Part shown: one piece after another, positions 1-9,151 of the stretch | How positions within the stretch are numbered: position 1 is the first letter of the stretch | Layout of the letters: each line of letters opens with the position of its first letter | Assembly (NCBI GenBank): GCA_934539295.1 | Contig: CAKTCN010000020.1 | Span: forward strand, 1-62,394 | DNA length: 62,394 bases | Reading direction: 5' to 3' | From: an uncultured Allosphingosinicella sp. | Lineage (GTDB): Bacteria > Pseudomonadota > Alphaproteobacteria > Sphingomonadales > Sphingomonadaceae | The notes under the pieces: generated by a model | Told to the model about the DNA's origin: nothing | Seen by the model: only the letters and a program-made list of their open reading frames with translations | The model's database searches: none | Translations under genes and position numbers: made by a program

Positions 1-71
1 CCGCCGAGTTCACGCAGAGCTATTATCGCGGCGATAGCTACGATTATGTGGCCGAGCTCAACAGCGGCTGA
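1..71 (+). CDS. C-terminal tail of an unidentified protein (partial)
   Basis: An open frame enters from the left edge and ends with TGA at 69-71. Only about 22 residues are visible, ending in VAELNSG. They are polar and tyrosine-rich and carry no motif I recognise. The stop lies three bases from the convergent stop of the next gene, so there is no room for a separate terminator. Reading frame and stop are plain, but the identity cannot be judged from this fragment. Confidence 0.5.
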   Translation, partial: AEFTQSYYRGDSYDYVAELNSG

Positions 72-74
72 AAT

Positions 75-1565
75 CTACGTGTCGAGCGTCCGCAGATAGG
101 CAGCATGAGGCGGAAGCTGGGTGATCTGTTCGGCCACACGCTCACGCAGGGTCTGAAGGCGTGCGGCAAGCTCTTGCGCCGGCAGGGCGTCCGCGATCGG
201 ATGCCATCCGCGCGGTCGCACGCCCTGGCCGGTGAGTACGCAATACCAGTTCGTCGGGCCGAACAAGTCGCCCGGTTCGAACAGGATGTTGCCGGTCGCG
301 CGAAACGCCTCGATCCGTTCGGCAAGGCTGTCCGGCACGCCGGCTGCCGCCACATCCTGCCAGAAAGGCGTGTCCGCTCGGCCGGCGCAGGCATAATGGG
401 CAATCACGAAATCGCGGATCGTCTCATATTCACGCGTCGCATCGCGGTTGAAGCGCGCGACCACATGCGGGTCGATGCCGTGACCCGGCAGCAGCGCCAG
501 CAGACGAATGATGGTCGTCTGGATGAGGTGGATGGAGGTTGATTCGAGCGGCTCGATGAACCCGCCGGCAAGACCGATGGCAACGCAATTGCGGTTCCAT
601 ATCTGCCGCCTGTGCCCCGCCTGGAAATGAAGGCCGTTCGCGTCGGCGAGTGCCTCGCCAGGAAGACGCGCGCCGAGCAGGTCAGCCGCTTGCCCATCCC
701 CGAGGTGCGCGCTGGAGTAGACATAACCATTGCCGTCCCGATGCTGGAGCGGGATGCGCCATTGCCATCCCGCTTCGCGCGCCGTGGACGTGGTGAAAGG
801 GGGACGATCGCCGCTTCTGGTCGAGGGCAGCGCCACTGCACGGTCGCATGGCAGCCAGTGGCGCCAATCGACATAGCCGGTCTTGAGAGCGCCTTCGATC
901 AGCAGGCCGCGAAAGCCGGAGCAGTCGATGAACAGGTCGCCCTCTATCCGGTGGCCATCGTCTAACGTGAGCGCTTCGATATAGCCGTCTTCCGGATCGA
1001 GCTCGACATCGACGACCCTGCCTTCCTGCCTACGCACGCCCGCCGCCTCGGCATGGCGCCGCAGGAAGCCGGCGTAGAGGCCGGCGTCGAAATGCACGGC
1101 ATGATGGACGGGGCCATAGCGCGTAGCCGGCGCGAAGCGACCGGTGCGGGCTGCACTGGCCTCCAGATTGTAGGGCGTCCAATCCGGATCGCCGCCTGCC
1201 GCGACATGGCGCAACCAGAAATGGTGGAAGTGGATTCCCGACATCTCGACGCCGAGGAAGCCAAACGGGTGGAAATAGGAATTGTCCGTGCCGCCCCAGC
1301 CTTCAAAGGCGATACCGAGCTTGATCGTACCTTTGGTCTCGCGAAGGAAGGTCTGCGGGTCGACACGCAGATAGCGGTTGAACTCCAGGATCGGCGGCAC
1401 GGTCGCTTCACCCACGCCCACGGTGCCGATCGCTTCCGACTCGACAAGGGTGATGCTGTGCGTGCCTCCCGACAGCGCGCGTCCAAGGGCTGCGGCAGTC
1501 ATCCACCCGGCGCTGCCGCCGCCGACGATCACGATCCGGCGGATCGGGCGCGTACGCGCGCTCAT
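75..1565 (-). CDS. Tryptophan-halogenase family flavoprotein (third of three)
   Basis: 496 residues, the usual size for a FADH2-dependent tryptophan halogenase. The N-terminus has the FAD-binding glycine motif GGGSAGW (about residues 15-21). The lysine equivalent to PrnA/RebH K79 is present at about residue 82 in GTIKLGI, the halogenase signature WxWxIP appears as WQWRIP, and the acidic motif EPLESTS is intact. By known family chemistry such enzymes form hypochlorous or hypobromous acid from a flavin hydroperoxide and pass it to an aromatic substrate; the substrate here is unknown. The ATG at 1565 overlaps the stop of the upstream paralogue (ATGA), so the two are translationally coupled. It is the last gene of the receptor/halogenase unit. 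Family assignment is firm, but halogenating activity is inferred. Confidence 0.9.
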   Translation of the reverse strand: MSARTRPIRRIVIVGGGSAGWMTAAALGRALSGGTHSITLVESEAIGTVGVGEATVPPILEFNRYLRVDPQTFLRETKGTIKLGIAFEGWGGTDNSYFHPFGFLGVEMSGIHFHHFWLRHVAAGGDPDWTPYNLEASAARTGRFAPATRYGPVHHAVHFDAGLYAGFLRRHAEAAGVRRQEGRVVDVELDPEDGYIEALTLDDGHRIEGDLFIDCSGFRGLLIEGALKTGYVDWRHWLPCDRAVALPSTRSGDRPPFTTSTAREAGWQWRIPLQHRDGNGYVYSSAHLGDGQAADLLGARLPGEALADANGLHFQAGHRRQIWNRNCVAIGLAGGFIEPLESTSIHLIQTTIIRLLALLPGHGIDPHVVARFNRDATREYETIRDFVIAHYACAGRADTPFWQDVAAAGVPDSLAERIEAFRATGNILFEPGDLFGPTNWYCVLTGQGVRPRGWHPIADALPAQELAARLQTLRERVAEQITQLPPHAAYLRTLDT

Positions 1566-3037
1566 CGCTTCGCGGTCGCCATGCGGCGGAGTGCGTCCCT
1601 ATGCATCTCCATGCCGCGCACCTCCGCGGCAATCGCACCGAGCTGCCGCCGGAATTCGGTCATCAGCGCCACGTCCTCCATCGCATCGACCTGCGGGTCC
1701 GAGCTGCGCGGGATGAGGCCATGCCCGGTCATGCAAAACATCCAGCTGTCGTCCACATGTGCCTCATGATTGAGGTGGGCGATCATGCCGCGTGCTTCGA
1801 ACAACGCGATCTTGCGCGCGAGTATGTCCGAGATCGGCCTTGCACGTGCAGCGTCCCAGAACGGGCCTCTGCGCCGCGCGAGACGGAAGTGCATGGCAGT
1901 AAAGTCGGCCACCCGTGCTTGCGAGCCGGCAATCTCCTCATTGTAGATGTCCGCTTCCGGCATGTCCTCGGCGTCGAGCGGCCAAAGCAGGATCAGCTGC
2001 GCGATCGAAAGCTGGAGCAGCAGCAGTGCGACGGCATCGAGGGGGGGAGCGTCGCCCGCGGCCGATCCGATCGCCACGCAATTCGCCACCCACGGGCGAG
2101 GGCGCGATCGGGCATACACCTGCTCCGAAGCCGCTTGGGCCAGGACAGGGCGCCCCGCTATCGCCGGCAGAAGAGCTACCGCCTCCTCATCACGCACCCG
2201 GTCGCTCGCATAAGCGAACTCGATGGCGGTGCGATCGGCAAGCGGGATGAAGGTCAGCCAGCCTGCATCATGCGCCATCACCCGGCTGAACAGCGGCAGC
2301 GGGTCGAGCGGTGCTGCCGACGCACGGATCAGCCTGTCGCATGGCGGCGCATCTGCAAGCATGCCTTGCGCATCCAGCGCATCGATCAGAGTGCCGTGCG
2401 CGTCGATGAAGAAGTCTGCATCCACTCTGTCGCCGCCAGGCAGCACGATGCCCTCCACACGACCGTTCCGCACGATGGGCTCTGAGTCTTGGCCGGAGAT
2501 GATCGCGATGCCTGCATCTACACAGGTTTCGCGCAGCAGCGATGCATAGCCTGTCGCGTCGAGGTGCAGCCCGTGCTTGACCACCTGGCGCATCGCATCG
2601 CCCCTTGGCTCTCCGAAGCGGCCTTGCTTGGCCGCGGCGGCGGCGAGGGAGAAATCCTCCAGCGCGACACCAAGGCCCGCACGGCGCGCGCGCGACCAAT
2701 GTTGCAGAAAGGGGAGGGAGGCAAAGGGCGTTCCCGCGTCGCCATAAGCATGGAGAAAGGCGTCGTCGCCACCTGACCAGCCGGCAAATTGCTGCCCCAT
2801 GTTGATGGTGGCGCCCGCCCGCGTGATCAGCGCCGCTTCATCGATGCCGAGCAGCCGGTGGAAGGTCATGAGATCGGGTGGCGCGATCAGCGCCTCGTGC
2901 CCGCACATGGCGCCGGGCTGTTCCACCCACACAACCTCCACCCCCAGTCTACCGTAAGCGCGCATCACTGCCAGCGCGGCCGATGCCGCGGCGACGCCGC
3001 CACCAAAGATAGCGACCTTGGTGATCGCGCGGCTCAA
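1562..3037 (-). CDS. Degenerate tryptophan-halogenase-like protein (second of three), probably not a halogenase
   Basis: 491 residues if it starts at TTG 3037, which overlaps the stop of the preceding gene by four bases (TTGA). The open frame runs further upstream, but that part lies inside the neighbouring paralogue and has no homology-like character. Overall layout matches its neighbours (FAD-type N-terminus IFGGG, conserved FIP and late hydrophobic motifs). The family hallmarks are altered: the catalytic-lysine position is asparagine (ATINMGQQF, about residue 79), WxWxIP has become WLTFIP, EPLES has become PPLDA, and the third glycine of the FAD motif is alanine (GGGVAA). It could be a partner or scaffold subunit for the flanking enzymes, or a flavoprotein with other chemistry. 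The frame is intact, so it is not an ordinary pseudogene. Confidence 0.85.
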   Translation of the reverse strand: MSRAITKVAIFGGGVAAASAALAVMRAYGRLGVEVVWVEQPGAMCGHEALIAPPDLMTFHRLLGIDEAALITRAGATINMGQQFAGWSGGDDAFLHAYGDAGTPFASLPFLQHWSRARRAGLGVALEDFSLAAAAAKQGRFGEPRGDAMRQVVKHGLHLDATGYASLLRETCVDAGIAIISGQDSEPIVRNGRVEGIVLPGGDRVDADFFIDAHGTLIDALDAQGMLADAPPCDRLIRASAAPLDPLPLFSRVMAHDAGWLTFIPLADRTAIEFAYASDRVRDEEAVALLPAIAGRPVLAQAASEQVYARSRPRPWVANCVAIGSAAGDAPPLDAVALLLLQLSIAQLILLWPLDAEDMPEADIYNEEIAGSQARVADFTAMHFRLARRRGPFWDAARARPISDILARKIALFEARGMIAHLNHEAHVDDSWMFCMTGHGLIPRSSDPQVDAMEDVALMTEFRRQLGAIAAEVRGMEMHRDALRRMATAKR

Positions 3038-4536
3038 GCTGGGGGTGCCCGGCAGTAGTGTGCGACGAAGTCGGCATGAAGGGGCAGTGACCCGGCCGCT
3101 TGGGCGATGGTTGAACCAAGCCTGGAAAGACGCTCGGCAAGCACCTTTTCCGGGAGGATCTCGGCGAGGCGCGGGGCGCGCTCGGGCACGACGCCTTGAC
3201 CCACGAATACTGCATGCCAGCTTGGTGGCCCGAATAGTCCGTCGCGATAGGCCTGAACGTGGCCACGATGGCGGAAGCGGTCGATCTTGTCGGCCAGGGT
3301 GTCGGGGATCTCCACCGCCTTCACCCGCTCCCACATCGGCGCGTCGGGCGGGTTGGCCACGTAATGGAGGATCAGGAAATCGCGGATGCGATCATATTCG
3401 ACATCCATCACCCGGTTGAACTCGGCCGGCAAGGCAGGGTCGATTGTCTCGCCCGACGGCATCAGGGTGAGGAGGTGCATGATCGCCATCTGCACAAGAT
3501 AGATGCTGGTGGACTCGAGCGGCTCGAGAAAGCCGCCTGCCAGTCCCATCGCAAGGCAGTTATGCTCCCACGCCTTGCGGCGCTTGCCGGCCCTGAACCG
3601 CAGTACGCGCGGCTCCGCCAATGCTTCGCCGTCTAGGTTGGCGAGCAGGGTGGCGGCGGCTTCGTCATCGGATATATGTGCGCTTGAATAGACGTAGCCG
3701 TTGCCGGTGCGGTGCTGGAGCGGAATGCGCCATTGCCAACCGGCCTTTCGCCGGGTCGCGCGGGTGTAAGGCGTGAAGTCGTCCGATCGCACCGACGGCA
3801 CAGCCGCGGCACTGTCGCAGGGCAGCCAATGCGACCAATCCTCCAACTCCACGCCCAGCGTGCCGCCGAGAACGAGCGAGCGGAATCCCGAGCAGTCGAC
3901 AAACAGATCCGCGGCGATCCTCTCGCCGCCATGCAGCCTCACCGCCGCGGTGCCGCCGCTCTCTTCGTCCCGGTCCACCGACACGATCCGGCCCTCGATC
4001 CTCTCGGCTCCGCGAGCCTCAGACCACTTTCGCAGGAAGCGGGCGTAAAGAAAGGCGTCCAGGTGATAGGCATAGGAGAAGGCGTTGCGCACGTCGCCCG
4101 GATCGCCGCCGGGCAGCGCGAAGCGGTTCTGCCGGGCTGCCACGATGGGGAAGCAATAATCCCACAGCGGACTGGCATTCCCCAGATTGCGGGCGCGGGT
4201 CCAATAGCTCATGAAATCGGCTTCGCCGATCGGCCGCCCGAACGTGCCGAACGGATGCATGTACCGGTTGCCTTCGTGACCCCAGTTCACGAACTCGATA
4301 CCGAGCTTGAAGCTGGCCTGGGTGGCCGCCATGAACGCGCGCTCGTCCAGACCCAGGAAGTCGTTGAAGTCCTTCATCTGCGGCAGCGTCGCCTCGCCGA
4401 CGCCCACCGTCCCGATCTCCTCGGATTCGACCAGGCGGACGCGGTAGCGACGTGGATCGAGCTTGGCCGCGCACGCCGCCGCGCACATCCATCCAGCCGT
4501 CCCGCCACCGACGATCAACAGGTCGAGCCGTTTCAT
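3034..4536 (-). CDS. Tryptophan-halogenase family flavoprotein (first of three)
   Basis: 500 residues. The FAD-binding motif GGGTAGWM lies near residue 10, the catalytic lysine is present in ASFKLGIEF (about residue 77), and both WQWRIP and EPLESTS are complete, so this copy keeps the known catalytic residues. It starts at ATG 4536, 69 bases after the receptor stop, and is followed by two paralogues with four-base overlaps. Tryptophan-halogenase-like genes are known to recur next to TonB-dependent receptor genes in carbohydrate-responsive loci of Xanthomonas, Caulobacter and sphingomonads, where their role is unsettled. Free tryptophan is only one possible substrate. Confidence 0.9.
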   Translation of the reverse strand: MKRLDLLIVGGGTAGWMCAAACAAKLDPRRYRVRLVESEEIGTVGVGEATLPQMKDFNDFLGLDERAFMAATQASFKLGIEFVNWGHEGNRYMHPFGTFGRPIGEADFMSYWTRARNLGNASPLWDYCFPIVAARQNRFALPGGDPGDVRNAFSYAYHLDAFLYARFLRKWSEARGAERIEGRIVSVDRDEESGGTAAVRLHGGERIAADLFVDCSGFRSLVLGGTLGVELEDWSHWLPCDSAAAVPSVRSDDFTPYTRATRRKAGWQWRIPLQHRTGNGYVYSSAHISDDEAAATLLANLDGEALAEPRVLRFRAGKRRKAWEHNCLAMGLAGGFLEPLESTSIYLVQMAIMHLLTLMPSGETIDPALPAEFNRVMDVEYDRIRDFLILHYVANPPDAPMWERVKAVEIPDTLADKIDRFRHRGHVQAYRDGLFGPPSWHAVFVGQGVVPERAPRLAEILPEKVLAERLSRLGSTIAQAAGSLPLHADFVAHYCRAPPA

Positions 4537-4595
4537 GGCGTCAAATCTTAGCTACGCAAACTCCCGGCGCCAGCCCTTTGAGAAGGTCCGGCGCC

Positions 4596-4607
4596 GAGCG
4601 ATCGCTC
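4596..4607. repeat. 12-bp perfect palindrome at the receptor stop codon
   Basis: GAGCGATCGCTC is a perfect palindrome that includes part of the receptor stop codon. The 69-base gap to the first halogenase also contains two GGCGCC-centred elements. On the minus-strand transcript these could fold into hairpins that reduce read-through or protect the receptor end of the mRNA. No U-run follows, so it is not a classical terminator. Confidence 0.3.
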
Positions 4608-7600
4608 AGAAAGTGATCCGCGCGCCCAGTTGGTAGCGACGGTCGTTCCGGAACCAGGAACTCTTCTTGAGAGTGCCTTCGCCATCCACCTGCTGGGAAA
4701 GGACGGTGTCCGTGTTGAGCAGATTGGTTCCTTCCACCACGAACTCGAGATTGTTCGTCACCCGGAAGCGGAGCGAGGCGTCGAGGAAGCCGGTGCTGTC
4801 CTGCCAGATCGGAAAGCCGACGCAGCAGTCGATGGCCGTAACCAGATATTTGGAACGCCAATTGTAGGCGACACGTGCCGACACCTTCCCCTTCTCGTAC
4901 ATGCCGACGATGTTGAAGCTGTGCTTCGACACGCCTTCCAGCGCATTGGCCTGCACGGTCGAATCCTCGTACGAGATACCGCCGCCGGATGTGCCGGCGC
5001 CTGTCTCGTTGGTGAGGTTGACGGTCTCGATCCCGTCATTCTTCACGAAGGTATAGTTCGCCTGCACGCCAAAGCCGTCGAACGGCTCGGGCAGGAAGTC
5101 GAAGAACGTCTGGAACGCAGCCTCCGCGCCATAGATGCTGGCGCCGTCGCCATTCACCGGACGATTGAGCCGCACTTCCTCCGTCACGCCATTGTTTGTG
5201 ATGGACAGGTTGAACTGACCGGCCTGGATGTAATCGTAAAACTGCTTGTAGAAGCCGGTCAGCGTCAGCGATCCGGCGCGGGAGAAATAATATTCGAGCG
5301 TCGCATCGAACTGATCGGCGGTGATCGGCTTCAGGCCCGGATTTCCGGAAGTGCCGGTATATTGCCAATCATAGGCGATCGGATTGCCTGCCGCGTCGCG
5401 CGTGACGTTCGGATCGCTTTGATCGGACAGGTTCGGCGACAGCCGGTTGACCGTGAGGAAGTTGCGCAGCAGGCCGATGTCAGGCCGCGACATTGCGCGC
5501 GAATAGGCAAAGCGCGACACCAGCTTGTCCGACAGGTCGAACTTGATGTTGAAGCTGGGCAAGGCGTGGAAATGGTTGATGCGCGTTGTGTCGGCAACCG
5601 TCGCGCCATTGTTGAACGCAATCTCGGTCTGCGTGATAACGCAGCCGGCCGTAGCCGTGGGATTGCCGGCACCATCAACGCCGCGGACACATGGAAGGTC
5701 GGCTGCGGTGAACGGGTTGCCGAAGGTGGTCGCTCCAACGGTTCCATCCTGCGTCCAGACGAGGCGAGCGCCGATATTCCCTGACACCCGGACGTTCCCG
5801 ATCGTCAGGCTATCCCCGCCGAACTTCGCCATCGCATATGCGGCAACCGTGCGTTCGCTGACGCGGTGAATCTCGCTCGGCAGATAACAGCCATAGTCGT
5901 CGGTGATCGTCTCGCCAGCGCGATAGCCCTGGCCCGAGCAGACCGGGTAATATTCGCCGACCCCAAGAGATTCCCGACCCAGTGTGTCGGCGAGAGCCTC
6001 ACGATTGACCAGTCGATCCATGTTGAAGAACACGAACGAGTTCTGGTTCATCTGATTGCCGGCGAAGAAGTCCTGTCCGAACGTATGGACCTCGTTGCTG
6101 CCCGCCGGATAGACCGGGCGGTCGATGTTGAAATACGGCGCCTGCGTATAGGTCCAGGTGTTGGAAATGTTCGCCCAATTGTAGGCACCCCAGCGCACCG
6201 TCTGGTCCCGATCGGCATAGCGCGCGCCGACCTTGATTGCGCTCAGCCAACCAGAGTCGACCTCATATTCGGCGTCGGCGCGGAAGGCGATCTCCTCGCC
6301 ATCGCTATCCTCGGTATGATCCGTGATCGCGTAATAATGGTAATTGTTCGGGTTGGTAAGGCCGCCCGGCGACAAGTTGATGTTGTCCGCTGTCGGCGAG
6401 AATTGCAGGTTCGCATACTTGCCCGTCAGGTCGACGAAGGTGTTGGCATAGCTGCGCGCGAGGACCGACGCGTTGTAGTTGCTGACGCTGGCATCGACAT
6501 ATTGGGCGTCAAGGGTGAGGCGTAGCCGGTTCGCGACGTCCCAACGAAAATTCAGGCCGAAATCCTGGGTGATCTGCTTGTTGCGCAGCGCGTTGGCGGC
6601 AGTATCGACCTGGGGCGCGCGCTGCGTGTTGGTGCAGCCCTCCCACGCGTAGCAGCGATTGTAGAAAGCCTGCCCGCTCGCATTGACGCCAAGGCCCAGG
6701 TTAGCATCGCCCTCGTTGACATAGGGCCGCGGCGCCGACCACCAGCCCGACAGGAAATTGCCATCCTCGTCGAAGGTGAAGGGGGCTGTGCCTTGCAGCG
6801 GCGCGACCTGGCTGTTGTCAGTATACACGAAGTCGCTGGGGCGGCCGTAAAGATCCGGATTGAATGCACCTGAGAACACCGCATATTCGCGCCAGCTATT
6901 ATTATATTGCGAGCGGTTATACTGCCCCGTTAGCTGCATCGAATCGTCAATGGATGACCATTGAAATGCGGCCGCGACGCCGTAGCGCTTGCGGTCATAT
7001 TCGTTCTCGCGAAGGTAAATGCCGCTCGGGATATACTGCGTGCCCGGTCCGAAGACACCGTCGAAGATGCCGATACGCTCGAACTGGATGCCCTGGCTCG
7101 CCGTGATGGCGTGGGAATAGGCGCCGTTCACCATGAGGCCGATCTCGCCGATGCCGGTCATCCACCGGTCGGAGACGATACCCGACACTTCGGGCGTCGA
7201 TCTTTCGGCGATGTCGCCGTAGGTATTCTTGACCGAGAAGGAAATCAGTCGATCCGAACTGTCGAACGGAAGGCGTGTGCGCAGGTTCACCGTGCCGGCG
7301 ATGCCGCCTTCGATCAGGTCGGCGGTCTGGTTCTTGTAGACGTCGACGCCGCCGAGCAGTTCGGGGGAGATGTCCTGCCAGCTGAGGCCGCGCGACGAAT
7401 TGGCGCTGAACACGTCGCGCCCGTTGAATTCGGAGCGCACCTGGTTGAGGCCGCGAATGATGACGCCCGACGGCTCGGCAGAGAAGTGCGACGTGTCGTC
7501 GGTGCCGGCGAAGCGGACCACCGTGATGCCCGGCACACGCTGCAGCGCCTCGGCGACCGACTTGTCGGGGAAGGAGCCGATATCTTTGGCATCGATCGAC

Positions 7601-7827
7601 TCGACGACCGTGTCGGCATTGCGCTTGCGCTGCTGGGCGGACCGGAGGTTTTCGCGGATGCCGGTGACGATGATTTCTTCCTCGCCATCCTCCAGACCCG
7701 GCTCGGTCGTGGCCGGTGCATCCTGTGCATAGGCCGGGTTTCCGGAAATGGCGGCGAGTGCAGCGACGCACGCTCCGCGTAGCAGATGTCGACGGAACCG
7801 GCGCGCATCGATCGGCAGATCACGCAT
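4606..7827 (-). CDS. TonB-dependent outer membrane receptor, probably for GlcNAc or chitooligosaccharides
   Basis: 1073 residues from ATG 7827. That start has a purine-rich ribosome site (AAGGGGG) eight bases upstream and is preferred to an in-frame TTG two codons earlier. A signal peptide ends near PAYAQ. The TonB-box region EEIIVTGIRENL, a plug domain (SVAEALQRVPGITV) and a very long beta-barrel follow, ending in aromatic ARITF as in outer membrane barrels. This is the large receptor class common in Caulobacter and sphingomonads. It imports ligands across the outer membrane using TonB-ExbBD energy. The specificity is inferred from its position: it is divergent from the nag operon, with a shared operator-like sequence between them. 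The three halogenase-like genes lie downstream on the same strand. Confidence 0.93.
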   Translation of the reverse strand: MRDLPIDARRFRRHLLRGACVAALAAISGNPAYAQDAPATTEPGLEDGEEEIIVTGIRENLRSAQQRKRNADTVVESIDAKDIGSFPDKSVAEALQRVPGITVVRFAGTDDTSHFSAEPSGVIIRGLNQVRSEFNGRDVFSANSSRGLSWQDISPELLGGVDVYKNQTADLIEGGIAGTVNLRTRLPFDSSDRLISFSVKNTYGDIAERSTPEVSGIVSDRWMTGIGEIGLMVNGAYSHAITASQGIQFERIGIFDGVFGPGTQYIPSGIYLRENEYDRKRYGVAAAFQWSSIDDSMQLTGQYNRSQYNNSWREYAVFSGAFNPDLYGRPSDFVYTDNSQVAPLQGTAPFTFDEDGNFLSGWWSAPRPYVNEGDANLGLGVNASGQAFYNRCYAWEGCTNTQRAPQVDTAANALRNKQITQDFGLNFRWDVANRLRLTLDAQYVDASVSNYNASVLARSYANTFVDLTGKYANLQFSPTADNINLSPGGLTNPNNYHYYAITDHTEDSDGEEIAFRADAEYEVDSGWLSAIKVGARYADRDQTVRWGAYNWANISNTWTYTQAPYFNIDRPVYPAGSNEVHTFGQDFFAGNQMNQNSFVFFNMDRLVNREALADTLGRESLGVGEYYPVCSGQGYRAGETITDDYGCYLPSEIHRVSERTVAAYAMAKFGGDSLTIGNVRVSGNIGARLVWTQDGTVGATTFGNPFTAADLPCVRGVDGAGNPTATAGCVITQTEIAFNNGATVADTTRINHFHALPSFNIKFDLSDKLVSRFAYSRAMSRPDIGLLRNFLTVNRLSPNLSDQSDPNVTRDAAGNPIAYDWQYTGTSGNPGLKPITADQFDATLEYYFSRAGSLTLTGFYKQFYDYIQAGQFNLSITNNGVTEEVRLNRPVNGDGASIYGAEAAFQTFFDFLPEPFDGFGVQANYTFVKNDGIETVNLTNETGAGTSGGGISYEDSTVQANALEGVSKHSFNIVGMYEKGKVSARVAYNWRSKYLVTAIDCCVGFPIWQDSTGFLDASLRFRVTNNLEFVVEGTNLLNTDTVLSQQVDGEGTLKKSSWFRNDRRYQLGARITF

Positions 7828-7873
7828 TCCCAAAACCCCCTTGCTAAAGCGTCCAGCCCAAGACAGGTTCTAT

Positions 7874-7905
7874 GTGACCAATTTCGACATTGGGCTAGGA
7901 CCAAT
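7874..7905. promoter_or_regulatory. Candidate operator in the divergent receptor/nagX promoter
   Basis: The 167-base divergent region contains GACCAAT at 7876-7882 and again at 7899-7905. The second copy is the right arm of an ATTGG-N7-CCAAT dyad at 7889-7905. The half-site resembles the TGGTC/GACCA arms known for GntR/HutC-type GlcNAc regulators such as DasR and YvoA, but here the spacer is one base longer. The same heptamer occurs twice before nagB-II. No regulator gene is present in the window. The repeat and dyad are seen directly; binding by a GlcNAc regulator is inference. Confidence 0.5.
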
Positions 7906-7994
7906 AAACTACAAATGCATGCCGCTGTCTATTGCATTTTTGTTGCGACGTAACGAAGCTGCGGTGCGTGCAGAAGGAACGGGGGCGGGGTTCT

Positions 7995-9077
7995 ATGCGA
8001 CTGATTTCACTGGACGTTCTGCGCGGGCTCACCGTCGCGGGGATGATCTTCGTCAACTCTGCCGCGGCCATGAAATATGGTCCGCCGGCCGACGTCGCGC
8101 CGATTCTCCTGCACGTCTCCTGGGACGGTTTGACGCTCGCCGACCTCGTGTTCCCGGCCTTTCTAACTATGGTCGGGATCGCCATTCCCTTCTCGATGCG
8201 GGACGGGAAACTGGACGCGGCCGCGCGCAGCCGGATCGCCGCGCGCACCTTCCGCCTGCTGCTGCTCGGCTTCATACTGTCGAACCTCTACTGGTTCTCC
8301 AGCTTCGCATCGGGCGAGTGGCGCTTGTTTGGCGTCCTGCAGCGGATCGGGCTGGTTTATGGCGCCTGTGCGGCACTGTATCTCGCCACCGGTGCGCGAA
8401 TACGCATGGCGCTCATCGCCGTCCTGCTGGTCGGCTATTGGCCGCTCGCGCTGCTGCCGACGCTCGACGGGATCGGCGTCGACATCTGGCAGCGCGGTCA
8501 TAACTTCATTGCTTCCGTGGATCGGCTTCTGCTGGGTGAGCAACTCTACGTGAAAGGTCCCGAAGGCTATGATCCGGAAGGCATATTGGGGACCTTGCCG
8601 GCCATCGCGCAGGGGCTGATCGGCGTCGCGGTCGGCGAGTGGCTGCGGCGCGCCAGCGGCCGGCCTGCACTGCCGCTTGCACTCACGGGCGCGGCGATGA
8701 TCCTCGTGGGTCTCGCCTGGTCGCTGGTTTTTCCGATCGTCAAGGACATCTGGTCGAGCAGCTTCGTGCTGGTGACCAGCGGCATCACCATCGTAATGCT
8801 GGCATTGCTACACCATCTGCTCGACAGGGAAGGGCGACAGCCCGGCACCTTTGCAACGATTGCCCTGGCATTCGGCGCCAATGCAATTGCCGCATACACC
8901 CTGCATCAGGTCACGGCCGGCCTTGTCACCTGGAATCTGCTGCTCATCCCTTTCAGCGCGACCCGTGACACGCTGGGCGATCCAATCGCATCCCTGTTCC
9001 CGATCATCCTCTATCTCGCGTTGATATGGGGAGCGATGGAATGGTTGCGGCGCAAAGGCTGGATCGTCAAAATCTGA
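7995..9077 (+). CDS. nagX: NagX-like membrane acyltransferase (DUF5009 / HGSNAT-like)
   Basis: 360 residues starting at ATG 7995 (MRLISLDVLRG) behind a G-rich ribosome site. The open frame extends upstream, but that part would cover the operator region. The start SLDVLRGLTV is typical of the membrane family that includes NagX and the eukaryotic heparan-alpha-glucosaminide N-acetyltransferase. Roughly ten hydrophobic segments follow, with conserved loops such as YDPEGILGTLPA. It is an inner membrane protein. In other proteobacterial nag loci nagX is linked to GlcNAc or chitooligosaccharide use, but its reaction is not firmly known. It is first in the nag operon, 74 bases before nagB-II. Confidence 0.85.
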   Translation: MRLISLDVLRGLTVAGMIFVNSAAAMKYGPPADVAPILLHVSWDGLTLADLVFPAFLTMVGIAIPFSMRDGKLDAAARSRIAARTFRLLLLGFILSNLYWFSSFASGEWRLFGVLQRIGLVYGACAALYLATGARIRMALIAVLLVGYWPLALLPTLDGIGVDIWQRGHNFIASVDRLLLGEQLYVKGPEGYDPEGILGTLPAIAQGLIGVAVGEWLRRASGRPALPLALTGAAMILVGLAWSLVFPIVKDIWSSSFVLVTSGITIVMLALLHHLLDREGRQPGTFATIALAFGANAIAAYTLHQVTAGLVTWNLLLIPFSATRDTLGDPIASLFPIILYLALIWGAMEWLRRKGWIVKI

Positions 9078-9102
9078 TGTGCCTGCAAATGCATCTTGAT
9101 GG

Positions 9103-9129
9103 GACCAATATAACCTTTACAAGACCAAT
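9103..9129. promoter_or_regulatory. Two GACCAAT half-sites upstream of nagB-II
   Basis: GACCAAT occurs at 9103-9109 and 9123-9129, exactly 20 bases apart (about two helical turns), in the short gap between nagX and nagB-II. They are the same heptamer as in the receptor/nagX promoter, here in direct orientation and without a clear inverted partner. The second copy overlaps an in-frame ATG at 9128, which argues that translation starts later, at 9152. The site suggests an internal regulated promoter for nagBAFE. Confidence 0.45.
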
Positions 9130-9151
9130 GACGACTGAGGGCGAGGGGAGC

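Noticed and set aside
3038..3334. N-terminal extension of the middle halogenase frame
   Set aside because: It lies inside the upstream paralogue, is Arg/Pro/Gly-rich shadow sequence, and the TTG at 3037 gives a normal family length.
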